A DNA stretch of 64,000 bases from Bactericera cockerelli (Eukaryota; Arthropoda; Insecta; Hemiptera; Triozidae), in NCBI GenBank assembly GCA_024516035.1, contig CM044966.1, positions 1,578,221 through 1,642,220 of the forward strand, read 5' to 3'. The translations under genes were made by a program, and so were the position numbers. The notes below the pieces were generated by a model that was not told the origin of the DNA, did no database searches, and saw nothing but the letters and a program-made list of their open reading frames with translations. Of the stretch, positions 34,300 to 45,804 are shown in pieces. Position 1 is the first letter of the stretch, and each line of letters starts with the position of its first letter.

Positions 34300-35605
34300 A
34301 ATAAGACTATAACACTATCGGACTAATTTTTTTCCCCTTTTAATATCTATTTTCTAATTTAATTCCTTTTTCTGAAGAGCTATTCATAATTATATGCCAA
34401 GACCATATTTTGTTTAAAAAAAACTTTTTCGTTAAATAGAATTTTTTATCGACCAATTGATAAAATGAGATATCATTAAATTATCATTAAATCGTTATCA
34501 TTGGTTAATGAAATTTATAATCAATCATCTGATAAATATAATTATTAGATGATTCATAGCAACAACAGCCGCTCAAACTTCATACCATTTTAGAGTTAAA
34601 TCCTTCGTACTTGAATAGCTCTCAAGAAAATTATTGTTAACTTCACTCGCTAGAATAATAAAGAGATAAAAGAGGCAATGAAAATTCAAGAGGATATAGT
34701 ATAGGTACAGAAAATATCAAGAAACAAAAACAAAGTGTAATATGCACCAACATAAATTCGATTAAATAATATTTAAAAAAAAAATATTTACATGGTAAAG
34801 TAGAATTTATTTACAATCAAAACAAGCCTTACAGCTATTAACAAAGTCCTGAAAAAAATATTTACAACATAGAAGTCAACATTAAAGAGGCACTAAGAAA
34901 TTATACAGCAAAAAGAAAACCAATCGCCATCACCAAAATATATTAATAAATAAAATATATACATGAATAAAATAAATAATCAAAAATATGTATAAAATAT
35001 TGTGAAACCAAATACCAATCATTACGATAGTAGTAATAATAAAATTACCTGCTAATAATAAATAATAATAAAACAATTGATAACTCAAATAAAACATGAA
35101 TGAGCAAAAATAAAGTAAGGCACAGTTTTAAATAAGGTTGATAAGATATTTTAGTATAAACTCTAAAATGAACTATCTTGAAACTCATGAACATAGTTTT
35201 AAAATTGTTCACAAAATTTATCCAATTGAGAAATAATAATCATCTGTAGTAAGTCGAATAGTTAATGAAGTACCTTTTATTAGATTTCATTTATTGGTGT
35301 AAAGCGGGACTTAATGATTAAATAATGGGAATCTCAACTTTTCATCAACATTACAAAAAAGATAATCCTGGTGCTACAAATTACTATTCAGCAACAATCA
35401 TCATGGTGTTGTAAAAGATAGTTAATTTCTATATAACTAAGTCAATGATTACAAATCATGTTCCAATCTGTCAAATATCAACATTTCAAAAACCTATTTA
35501 TAAAACTATGAAACCCTTTCGCAATATTTTTTCCATTGGCAAACTATACTCCTAATTTTGCCTCTTCTTTGATAATTTCAAATAATTCATCGTCTAAAAA
35601 CCTAC
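34300..35605. other. No repeat recognised; possible 3' UTR of the long isoform
   Basis: AT-rich. On the minus strand AATAAA sites lie near 35281 and 35295, about 320 bp after the exon-13 stop. In AT-rich DNA these could be chance. Confidence 0.4.
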
Positions 35606-38600
35606 CTACAATCGTGTGTTGAAGTTTGAACTATTTCGTACATTGCTCAACTCTTTCAGATGATCGTAAGGAACAATACTGGGACCAGACAAGCGTTTGG
35701 GTTCAATTCCAACATTTGCTTTTTCTTCTGGAATTTCACTTGTACTAACTTTAATTTCTTTTTTGCCAACATTTGTGTCGATACTGTCGAGGTTATCGCC
35801 CAGGTTCTCTACACTTTTCGAGAAAACGTTTTTGAGCTTGACGAATTCAGCGTAAAGTTGGTCGCCCAAATTATTTGGTTCTACTGGTGAACTATTTATT
35901 TCTGTAGAAATATCTTCTCTATTTCTATTTTCAGTTACATCTTCCAGCCTTATATTTTCACCATCATTTGGGACATTTTCTTGTGTGACACTAGCTTTAT
36001 CTTGGGATAAGTTTACATCGTTATTTTGTTCATCATGTTCTTTGTTGACATTTATTTTATTTCGAACTGCTCGAGGGCTGGGAATAGGGCTTCGTTGGCT
36101 AAGAATGTTTCTTCGTTCAACTACAATTCGTTGGTCTAAAATAATTCCAGGTTCTAGTAAACTCTTCTTCGTGTCTCGTGAAGAGTTAGTTTTGGATGTT
36201 TGTTGGATTTTGTCATGATGTTTATTTTTATTAATCTCTGTACTCTTGTCGTCATCGATATGTTTCAACCTTTTACCATTGTCTTTGGCAGATTCATTTC
36301 CAACATTCTTGTAATCTTTTTCTTTACTATTATATTTTTCGGTACTTGTAAAATCAAAATCATTAGTATTCTCTTTGTAAGTTTCTGTCCCCTCACTTGT
36401 GGTAGTCTTTTCATAAGAATTTGAGACAACCATTTCCTCACATTCCGATACTCTTCGAAGCTCACTAGACAAATCTGGAGTGGTCCCTCGTGCTGTTTCG
36501 ACGGTGCTAGAGTAGCCACTTTCAGGAGTCTTTCTCAGATAGAAACTGTAATCTGCATCCAGAAATGAATTTTCAGGGGTGCTTGCCCTGGTTTGACGGG
36601 ATTCGTTAATGCCATTAGCATTTTCATTGTTTTGTTCACTATTTTCATTTATAATGTTGACTCCATTGCCATCTTGTTCAAGTGTGAAAAGAGGATTTAC
36701 GGAAAAATTGTCTGTTGCCGGTGTATTTTTTGCTTTGAGCGTTTTGTGGTGCACTGAATTTCTCAACACATACTCTTCAAGATTTCCCGCTAGTTTGTCT
36801 GAGAAAGATTCGATACTTCCGTTTGATTGCGATTTGACAATTGCATCTGCGGGGATAAGAAATGATTTTTGCATGTCGATATTTTCCATGTAAAATTTAT
36901 CAGTGATTTTGTCACCTATTTCGGTAATATCTGTGTCTACAAGTTTACTGTCAGTAAAAGAATTTTCATTTTTTGTTCCATTTGATTTCCCATTTTCATT
37001 ACTTTTGAGATAGTCTACATCACTACTTCCGATTTTAATGTCGGGAAAATCTTGTTCAACAGATGTAGCTTTGTTTCTTTGAATATTTTTCTCGTGTATT
37101 TCTTCCTGCTTTCTTTCCAAAATATTTCTGTCTAAACTTTGTGGTAAAGTGAAGTTATTTGAAAGTCTGATAGATCCATCTGATATATCTTTGGAAGTGC
37201 TGGCACAATCTACGCTAGATATACTATCGTTAAAGGTTATGTTCAGCCCTTCATGTTCAAAGATTTGATCAATTTCTGCGATGATTGCCGCTCTTTCTTG
37301 GTCAGATATCTCGACATTCTTGTAGCCTTTATTTTCGTGTACGTTGTTATCTCTTTCAACACTAGCAAAAGTGAAATCGTTTATCTTGTTTAATTCATCA
37401 CTCATTGTTTTATTACTAGATGCGGGCACTACCAGTGATTGAGCTTGGGTTTCACTACTTTTTATGAGATTATTCCTTTTAATGTCTGCATTGATATCCA
37501 ATTTTTCGATACTTTCAATATCATCAATTCCATTGTCAGAGTCCACATGAACAATAATGTCACCGCAAGGGTGTTCAGTTTTATCCAAAACCACTTGGAT
37601 GGGCTGACTGTTGTTGTTTCGATTTCTCTCCAAAGTGCTAGAATTTGATTTATTGTTTTGCTCGATGACTTCAGCTTCAAGATTATTCGAGCTCATTGAT
37701 TCCAGTGTAGTATTTTTTACATCGTCTGCAACATATGTATTTGTATTTTCATGTGTTTGGTTTTTGTCATCATGGACATTCATATCAACGTTCTGCAAGA
37801 TTGTTTTGGCATCGCCTTCCAAATCAGTTTTCACGCTCGGTTTTTCCAAGTTCTTTTTAGCAAAGTTGGGAGTAATAATACTTTTACCTGGTTGTTCCAA
37901 AGTTTTCTCAGGAACAGTTTCTAACATATTGTCTTCCATCGAGGAGGTGTCACTCATATTTTTTAAAAAGTCAAAATTATTAAATGCCTGTTCAGCTTGT
38001 TCATTTTTTATGAAATTTTCAATCTGTGCCATTTTGGTTTTTCGGAAAGTATCTAGAAGTTCATCGTCAAAGCTTTCTCGTTTCATTTGGTCATGTTGTT
38101 TTTGATTCCAAGTGTCTGAATAAATATTTTGAAGAGATTTGTCTGCAAACCAAATAGATTGGGAGCTTTCGCACTTTGAAATGGATTTTGACTTTTTCTT
38201 TGTGAGGAACTTTTTGAACGAAGAAAAAATATTTTTTGATTTTTTCTTGGCAGGTTTACCGTCGTCCCGTATTGTTTGATTGGGAAGTGTTTGGGCACTG
38301 ATGTATCGAATATCGTTTTTCTTAGTGTCTAAAATATCTGAATGACTTGCACTTTTCTCTATAATAGAGTTTTTCCTTGGCGATAGTGAATTTTCGTTCT
38401 CTACACCATTGTTTTGGCTTGTACCTGTTGCAATTACAGAGCAATTATCACCAGCATTTATTTCACTGTTTTCTGCATCTTCACTTTTATTTTGAGTGCT
38501 TTGAATAGTTTTTATGTCATTAAATCCTGTATCGTCCATACTATGAGAATAATGCTCTTTATTCAATTTATCCTCGTTCTTATCCTCGGCTGTGTCTGTG

Positions 38601-39095
38601 GAATATTTTTTGCTGAGCGTGCTATCAAAACTGGCATTTACTTCGTGCGTGGTATTACTAGTGTCATTTTTAAGTTCATCTTTGTTACTTTCAACACCAT
38701 AAATTACTATTTTGATATTATTCACGATATCTTTGTTAGTTTCAATTGCAGTTTCACTCGTTTGGGTTCTACGTCTATTGACATTATCTTCAAAAGCTTC
38801 TACTTGTTCATCATTGGTAAGAACTTTGGTATCTTCAATATCACTGTCCCTATCTAGCACACTAGTGTAATCATCCGAGCTTTCTTCACTACTTACGTTC
38901 GGAGGCCGTTTGAGGTCATCTAAATCTTTGGATCGCCTTACGCCTCTCTTTTGAGACTGGGGTAGTCCTTTGGATTTGTCGCCGGGCTTGACGGGATGGG
39001 CAACTTTTCCAATGGACGAGAGAGATGTGTTAGATGAGGACAGGAGAGAGGAAGGGGTTCCACAAGAGTTGTTGATGTAGTAGTCTCGACTATAT
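35606..39095 (-). CDS. Large gene, exon 13 (3.5 kb, disordered), ends in TAG at a donor-like site
   Basis: 3,490 bp open frame, 1,162 codons, phase 2 in after acceptor TATTCCAG. It starts RYSRDYYINNSCGTPSSLLS. The body is Asn/Asp/Glu/Ser/Lys-rich and acidic with basic islands: PAKKKSKNIFSSFKKFLTKK at about residue 285, RQTRASTPENSFLDADYSFY near residue 860, and QRIVVERRNILSQRSPIPSP near residue 1,000. It ends KELSNVRNSSNFNTRL, then TAG at 35606-35608, which is followed directly by GTAGGT. Either this is the terminal exon, with AATAAA sites near 35.28 kb, or it is spliced in phase 0 to exon 14 with a nonsense codon at the junction. Confidence 0.8.
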
Positions 39096-39137
39096 CTGGA
39101 ATAGAAATGTGAAAAAGAACAGATGATTAATGTAAGA

Positions 39138-39300
39138 AGTCTAGCTGGGTGATGTTAAACAGTGGGAAGACCAGTGTCTCGCTAGAATAAAAAACAGAGA
39201 ACTCACTAACCAACTCTTACATGTCAGGCTAGCTTGCAGTTTTCCAAGGGTTTATTAATTTTTAAATTAAAAGTCTAAGTCCTCACGATGGTTGATCGTG
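39138..39300 (+). repeat. Dispersed repeat H, copy 1
   Basis: Shares AAGACCAGTGTCTCGCTAGA, CAGGCTAGCTTGCAGTTT and CCTCACGATGGTTGATCG with 43988-44150. It starts 43 bp from the exon-13 acceptor. Confidence 0.7.
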
Positions 39301-39582
39301 AAAAATAATGAACAATAGTCCACATGAACAACAATGTCACCTCACTGTGCACTGGTAAATAAGTCCTTAAGGTGCTAGTCTGGTAATACATGAATTTTTC
39401 CTGTTTGATTTGACTATATGACCACATAATAATAAGACTCTGAAGGTTAGGTATTTTAAGTTGTTCCAATGATAATTCCGTGTCCGTGAGATAGGCTGTT
39501 AGATGGTAGAAAATGCTAAAAGCATTAACCTCGCCTATTGGTTATATTCCACTGAAGAGTATTATTATTCTGTTATTCATAC

Positions 39583-39663
39583 CGTTTGATCATATCAGGG
39601 GAAGATGTGGTTGTCACAATGATAGACTCTGGTCTGGAGTGATCCGTCTCATCGTTAGATTCT
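39583..39663 (-). CDS. Large gene, exon 12
   Basis: 81 bp, phase 2 on both sides, acceptor TTCAACAG and donor ACG|GTATGA. It encodes TESNDETDHSRPESIIVTTT then SSPDMIK. The alternative AG two bases further would give an immediate stop, which fixes the border. Confidence 0.7.
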
Positions 39664-39699
39664 CTGTTGAAATAAGTGACAATTAGAAACACATTACAA

Positions 39700-39960
39700 T
39701 CTTATTCCCAGCGAATGCAGGGTAAAACACCCGCCCTAATCAGGAAGTTATTATTATAAACTGGTTGGAATCCCACAAGAGAAGCCCCAATACTCACACC
39801 GACCTCTATTAGATCTATTGTGACCAATCAGGACGTGAAATCAAATAGAATCGTTGGCATTAAGAAGAGCATCCAGCTGTAAAAATGTGCCACAACCAAC
39901 CAACCTCAAACATGAGGTTGAACAATACCGACCCCAAGTAGGATCGGGAAAAGGCAATTT
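39700..39960 (+). mobile_element. Family E SINE body fragment
   Basis: CCAGCGAATGCAGGGTAAAA ... AGAATCGTTGGCATTAAGAA ... GACCCCAAGTAGGATCGGG. Head not seen. Confidence 0.6.
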
Positions 39961-40219
39961 GAAAGACAATCTTATTCTTCGATTCTTGACATATACATAT
40001 TTTTTCATTATAAATAATCATATGAAATTTCAAAACAGAATAAAGATTTGAAAAGCTAACCAAACATTATGTCCATGTCCAAACATTCTCAACTTTCTCT
40101 GCTTCAAAATATTCCACAAGGATCTGCGTAAGTGACCTTCAATATATGCCATAGGGTGTAAAGTGTGATATAAAATGAATTTATTATTATTATCTTTTTA
40201 TTTTTTTATATGAAAATCG

Positions 40220-40410
40220 TATTATTGTCTTGCTGGGGGACTATAAACAGGGAGAGTAGACCAACAGTCTGGCTGGAGGACTATAAACAGGGAGTAGACC
40301 AGCATTGGCTTGGTTCTGGGGGCCCTTGTCAATTATTAGCCTCCTTGTAAAGACAGTGGTAGAAGTGCTGAGTCATTGTCTGGCTACCATCGTTCACGAT
40401 GACACCACCC
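40220..40410 (-). repeat. Dispersed repeat G copy
   Basis: Reverse-strand copy with an internal duplication of GGACTATAAACAGGGAG. Confidence 0.7.
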
Positions 40411-40678
40411 TATGTATGTGTATTGTATATTTAATAAAAAATTAAGAAAGTATCCAGGCACGCGCCGGTATGGCAGCATAAAGTCTTGCTAGAATTTTGA
40501 AATTTTAAGCATCAAAATTTCAAGTCAAAATTCTAAGAGGGCATTTCAAGGACAAGCTCAATAAGAAGATGAGGGGAGAAAAACTGATTCATTTAATAAA
40601 AGGCAAAAATGTTTGCGAAATAATATCATAATATATGTAAGAAAAAAATTAATAAAAAAGATATAAGAAATGGCTAAC

Positions 40679-40817
40679 GTTTGATCACTGCTGGCACTTC
40701 TTGACAGGTCGAAGAGTCTCTGTCGATTTCTCTTCTCTATATTCTCCCTGGAGTAGGGGTTGTTCTGCAGGGGGGCCGCCTGGAGCCACTTGGCATGCTC
40801 GCGCTCTGCGATGGTGC
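40679..40817 (-). CDS. Large gene, exon 11
   Basis: 139 bp, phase 1 in and 2 out, acceptor GATTTCAG and donor AAAC|GTTAGC. It encodes GTIAEREHAKWLQAAPLQNN, then PYSRENIEKRNRQRLFDLSR. This is one of the few blocks that look structured. The REH-KWLQ...NNPYS pattern should be the best probe for homologues. Confidence 0.75.
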
Positions 40818-40875
40818 CTGAAATCAAGAAAAGAGTTTTATAAGACAGTTTACCAATCTCAGTAGCTTGATCGAT

Positions 40876-41265
40876 AATTCGCCTCTGATAACACAAAGAG
40901 GCGTAAACCACAAAATTTTGAAATCGGTTTTATTGCTTGGATTGAGTCTACTAGTGCTCTATTTTCTTCTCACAAATAGACGTAATCCAATTATAATCCA
41001 AAAAAAAAAAGATACAACAAAAATTGAAATCAGGCGTATCCCAAAAACGATCAAAATAATGACAATATACGAATAGGATTTGATAGTAACAGTTAAATAA
41101 TCAAATTTGGCATCAGAAAAAGTTTGTATGGTCCTTCACGGGTACAGGGAAGTCATAATGTTCCTACCGTGAACAGAAAATTTATGCACAAGAAAACTCA
41201 TTTTGGCTCTCCTGTAAAATTTCGAAAATGTTGTTTACGCCTCTTTGTGTTATCAGAGGCGAATT
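40876..41265. mobile_element. Inverted-repeat element, 390 bp, perfect 33-bp ends
   Basis: Both ends read AATTCGCCTCTGATAACACA then AAGAGGCGTAAAC with no mismatch. Each end is itself a hairpin (GCCTCT...AGAGGC). It is inserted in a family C SINE head (CAGTAGCTTGATCGAT). No ORF of note inside. Confidence 0.8.
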
Positions 41266-41575
41266 ATTATTATTATTAATATTCAACACTTTATTAGATA
41301 TAAATGGACATAATATGTACAATACTTCTGTACGACAAAATATGTACGTAATGGGACTTCTTGTCTCGAGCCGACAGTCTAAATAAAGCACTACTATACT
41401 ATACTATATAAAATAAAAAAAATAGAAATAGGTAATTATTTTAAAAATGAAAAAAATGGAAACAATTTATACAATATAAAAAAATAAAAATATATAGTAA
41501 CATATGTCCTAACTAAAGGGAGGGGTTATTGCCTATGGCAATCTCTTCCACCCAACCCTTCGGGTGGAATAGATT
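41266..41575 (-). mobile_element. LINE-tail element
   Basis: Reverse strand. ATTCAACACTTTATTAGATA through TTATTGCCTATGGCAATCTC to CACCCAACCCTT. Confidence 0.65.
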
Positions 41576-41777
41576 GACTCATCAGCTGAACCACTCTCTA
41601 GAACTCACTCACTTCGACTGCCCCGAGGTTTGGTAGTTGTCATGCCAGGAGGACCCATGTTTACAAATTCCAAACACTTTGTTTTACATATCTAGGTTGC
41701 TCCGGTGACTTTAGCAAAGCGAGTTTGAGTAGTTGTGACATCACAAAAGTGATTACACACAAATAGGTATGATAACT

Positions 41778-42092
41778 TTTTTATACAGGATGAACCATTT
41801 TAATCGAGCCAGTCAAATATCTCCGAAGCCAATGAAAAAATCTGTTCAGAAAACATTGGCCGAAGGTCATTGGAGCTATGAAAATGTATCAGGAACAGAT
41901 TTTTTCTCTCTTCAGTAGTTTCGGAAATATTTGACTGAATTAGATAACAAAAAATGTTTTTAACTATTTATAAAACATAAAAAATGCTTTCCAAGTCTGA
42001 GGAACGAGACACTGTGCCCATCACAGGTGCTGCATTTCCCCTCTTCCATTTGACTGAATTGATTAAAATGATTCACCCTGTTTACAAGACAG
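41778..42092. mobile_element. MITE with ACAGG(A/G)TGAA ends
   Basis: Left TACAGGATGAACCATTTTAA and right complement AACAGGGTGAATCATTTTAA continue as AGTCAAAT, about 80% alike over 36 bp. Related sequence (AACTACTGAAGATAGAGAAA) lies at 57455-58075. Confidence 0.65.
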
Positions 42093-42216
42093 ATTTTGTT
42101 TCTAGTAAAAAAAAGGATAGAAAAGTAAGATGAGTGATTCACGATCTTTTATAATCATGTACGAGTACTCACCATTATTTTCATGTTCTGGGTAAAATTA
42201 CTACAGACAAACTTCT

Positions 42217-42614
42217 CATACACTGAATGATAAACTTAGCGGAACGCATAGAACGTGTGTATTAGAACGCATAGAACATTATTATTTTCATGTTTTTTCT
42301 AATTGAGGAAATCACACAAAAATTGGTACAGAGATAGCAAAAACATCAAGGCCAATTTTCATAATTGAATGAAGTGCTTGTCCTTGACCACCTTTTCTAT
42401 ACATGGTGTACAATTTTTTTTGTTTTCACTGATTTTTTCCAAATTCATCATTTTCAAAAAAATTAAAATTGGATTTCATGTCTCTGTACCAATTTTTGTG
42501 TGATTGCCGCAATTAGAAAAAATATGAAAAATATGTTTGTCCAACAAAAAATACACACGTTATACGAGAGAAAACCTATCCGTTCTGCTAATTTGTCACT
42601 CAGTGTATTAGAAA
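42217..42614. mobile_element. Tc1/mariner-type MITE, about 400 bp, TA flanked
   Basis: TA-CACTGAATGATAAACTTAG at the left and the complement TA-CACTGAGTGACAAATTAG at the right. Inner arms share TTTTTTCTAATTG and AATCACACAAAAATTGGTAC. Confidence 0.75.
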
Positions 42615-42691
42615 TGAATAGTATTGTATTCGTTTTTTGTAAAAAATAATAATATTTTTTTGTTCCTATTTTTTATGTATCGATCACTTAC

Positions 42692-43728
42692 CTGGCTTAG
42701 GCGGAGTGTTCAGTATTTCTATTTCTCCTAGCTCTGCTTCATGCTCTCGGTCATAGCTTTCCTTTGCAATCACTTCATCTGTTTCGGACAGCTTGACTGC
42801 CTCTGTGTTACCTTTCATCACCATTGGCACTTCTTTGTTCTTTTTGACATCATTTTCACCTATGGCATCTTCCACAGTCGTTAGTATCTCTTTGTTAGCT
42901 TGCTCGGTTACATTATCCTTATTTTTCACAGTGTTTGATAACTTCGCTTGTTCGTTTGTTACTGGTTCCTGAAGAGCACTGTTCTTACTTTTAGCTGTTT
43001 CTTTGACTTTTGGATTTATGGTTTCTTTGCTCGGATTGTCTTCAATTAGTTTACCATTGGTGGCATTGATTTTTTGACTATTTGCTGCCTCAGTCTCCAT
43101 TTTGTTCAGTTTATTTTGGTTTCTATTGCTTTGTTCAGTCTTTGCCTCTAGGCTACCATCGAGTTTGTCTTTGACCCTGGTGTAATCTTTGGTGCTGGTT
43201 GATTCAATGTCCAAATTATTATTTTGATTTTGTTTTTGGTTATGATTGGTAAGTGCTGCACTCTCTTTGGTGGTATTATTATTTTTACTGTCTAGTTGTT
43301 CAGTCTCTATTTGTTCATTTTTACTCTTACTTTCTTTTGCCAAACTTTTGGCTGGTACTGTTTCCATTTGTTTATTTTCTACTTGACCGTTTGTTTCATT
43401 CACTCCATCTACAGTTTTGTTCATAATAGTCCCATTCATATTCTGACTTGGGTTACTAATAGTGTTATCACCAATATGGTTATTGTTTTCAGAGGGTTCC
43501 TCATTCGGCTCTCCTTCAATGACTGTTTGTTGGCCATGCCTTTCATTTTCCAAGAACTTTTCAGTTAAGGCTGTTGAATCTTTAGCCTTTGAGGCTGTTA
43601 AATTTTTAGCCTTAGAGGCTGTATTTATCACAGAGTCGCTGCTGTGTTTTCTGTTTGCCATGCCTGTTGGTGGCTTGTTTCTTAAACCGTTGGAATTTTG
43701 GTGTTTGTTTTGGGCAACAGTGTTTTTC
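42692..43728 (-). CDS. Large gene, exon 10 (1.0 kb, disordered)
   Basis: 1,037 bp, phase 2 in and 1 out, acceptor TTTTTCAG and donor CAG|GTAAGT. It has about 345 codons of Asn/Lys/Glu/Thr-rich low-complexity protein. Residues 1-70 are basic. The middle is full of Asn and Gln with repeated KxxNEQxE-like phrases and 'TASKAKNLTASKAKDSTA' doublets. The end is acidic (EAELGEIEILNTPPKPG). There are no globular domains, cysteines or membrane segments. Translation is open throughout with no stop, against the AT-rich background expectation, which supports selection for coding. Confidence 0.8.
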
Positions 43729-43987
43729 CTGAAAAAGAAGTGGAATACGTTAATTGGAAACAAGAAAATGGAGTCGTCAAGTACATAAAATTATGAAGGC
43801 GACTCAGTTTAACTCTCACTAGGAAACGCTATCTTAGTACAGGAGTGGATTCTTCAAGCTCATTATTATTTAGGCAATATGGACATAAATAATGATTTCA
43901 CAGACATGGACAAAAATAGAAGCAATATAAAAGAAAAAAGATAAATAATAATATACACATTACACATACATTTCCTAACTAAAGGGC

Positions 43988-44150
43988 AGTCTGGCTGGGG
44001 GACGTTAAACAGGGAGAAGACCAGTGTCTCGCTAGAGGACTATAAACAGAGAACAGACTAGCCAACCCTTACAAGCCAGGCTAGCTTGCAGTTTCCTAAG
44101 GGTTTAATGGCTTATAAAGAAAAGTCCAAGTCCTCATGATGGTTGATCGC
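43988..44150 (+). repeat. Dispersed repeat H, copy 2
   Basis: Second copy of the repeat at 39138. Both lie in introns of the large gene. Confidence 0.7.
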
Positions 44151-44324
44151 ACATAGAAATATGTGGTTCAGGACGAGCCAACTTTGAAATACAGTTGGCT
44201 GGAGACCATCACTCACCCCTCCAGCTGTAGCCAAGCTGGCTACAACAACAACAACAACAACTAAAGGGCGGGGTTATTTATTGCCTATGGCAATCTCTTC
44301 TTCTACCCTACTCATTTAACTTAC

Positions 44325-44421
44325 CTTGGTTTAGGTACAGGTCGCGAAGATGTTGAACTGGTTGTATCATTTGGAAGAGGAAAACTAGAGTCTTCTTCTG
44401 TCACTTCCAAAGATCCTTCGC
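44325..44421 (-). CDS. Large gene, exon 9
   Basis: 97 bp, phase 1 in and 2 out, acceptor GCTTTCAG and donor AAG|GTAAGT. It encodes an acidic, Ser/Thr-rich segment ending SSRPVPKP. With the next exon this gives RPVPKPRKN, a PxxP-type motif that could bind an SH3 domain (inference). Confidence 0.7.
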
Positions 44422-44708
44422 CTGAAAGCAAAGAAAAGAAAAATGATATTCATAAGGAGAAAAATGATACAAAAAAAAACCATTTAATGTTGAAATATTC
44501 CAACGGTTCGATGCTTCAACAACGAAATTTATTTAAATTATCTCAAAAATGAAAATTCTAGGAAATCGAATTCGTACATACTACCCTGATAGTTCCGGAA
44601 CTAAAAAAGTCATTTCAAACAATAGCTGAGATAAGAAAAAAAAAATAACATATAAAATTTGTACAATTTATTCTAACCATGAGTGTAAAATGGGTAACAG
44701 TATCGCCG

Positions 44709-44950
44709 CTATGCACGAGGCTCCCTGGCGTAACGGTTGTGACCACTTCCCATATCCCAGAGATCTTGAGTTCGAAACCCGGTTGGAGCAGCATTTTCAG
44801 TTAACTCTGTTCCCTCCGAACACGTGAGGGTGTCATTTCCGGACCTACCCAGGCTGGCTGAGGATAATGTGGGTAGCTGGTACGATATCCAGCGAATGGT
44901 AGGTAAAACACCCTTCCTGACCATGTCATATTAGGACGTGAAAACCAAAT
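44709..44950 (+). mobile_element. tRNA-derived SINE, family E
   Basis: GGCTCCCTGGCGTAACGGTT, GAGTTCGAAACCCGG, then ATTTCCGGACCTACCCAGGC. Confidence 0.75.
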
Positions 44951-45402
44951 AAAATTAATGGACATGAAAGAAAGAACGTTCGATCTGGGTGTCCATGTAA
45001 TCCCTTCACCACCATTATATGTGTGTGCCTATATAATAATAATAACAATAAATGAGAACAATTAAAGTAATTTTTACTAACTTCACTTTTGTAATAATTT
45101 ATTGGTTTATTTAAGGAAATAAGACATGTTTCGCCTGTGAAGGCATCTTCAGTTAAAAAAAGAAAATTACATAGCAAAATTGGTACTATTTGGTAAAAAT
45201 TATCAGAATTTGTAAGAAACGATTTTTTAAAAAATTCAAATTCAAATTGTTCTCATTTATTACTGAGTCATCCATCCAGACAATAATAATAACAATTATT
45301 AGTGGAAGGTAACCATCAGGTGAGGTTAAAGCTCAAAGCATTTTCTAGTATCTAACAGCCTATCTGACACGGAATTCTTGTTATAACAACTTAAAAAAAT
45401 AC

Positions 45403-45657
45403 CTGAATCAATCGGTGTTGATAACAGAAGCCTCTCATTTCTCGCCTCCAACCACGCCTCCGTGTTGTCCTCGTCACTCGAGCTCGAACCACCGACCCTC
45501 AGACTAGAAGTCTCTGAGGAACCCACGACCCGCAGACTAGGAGACCCAGATGAACTACCGACCCGTAGACTAGCAGTCTTGGACTCAAAAATTGGGTCGT
45601 CATAGATAGAGTCGGAGCATTCTGACAGGTCCGATGTTTCTTCTGCGTCCACATCAC
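45403..45657 (-). CDS. Large gene, exon 8
   Basis: 255 bp, phase 1 on both sides, acceptor TTTTGCAG and donor CAG|GTATTT. It starts GDVDAEETSDLSECSDSIYD. It holds three internal repeats of SLRVGSS type (TASLRVGSS, SPSLRVVGSS, TSSLRVGGSS), then an acidic segment and NTEAWLEARNERLLLSTPID. Confidence 0.75.
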
Positions 45658-45804
45658 CTGCAAAATGGGAGATTTTATTATTATTATTATTATTTACAAC
45701 TCTCTTTTTATTCTGATGGTCTCGAGAATTTATAAAAAAAGAGGTGCTTTGTAAAACTGTTGGCATAACGGGACTTATACTTTCTTGCCTCACTATGAAG
45801 ATAA

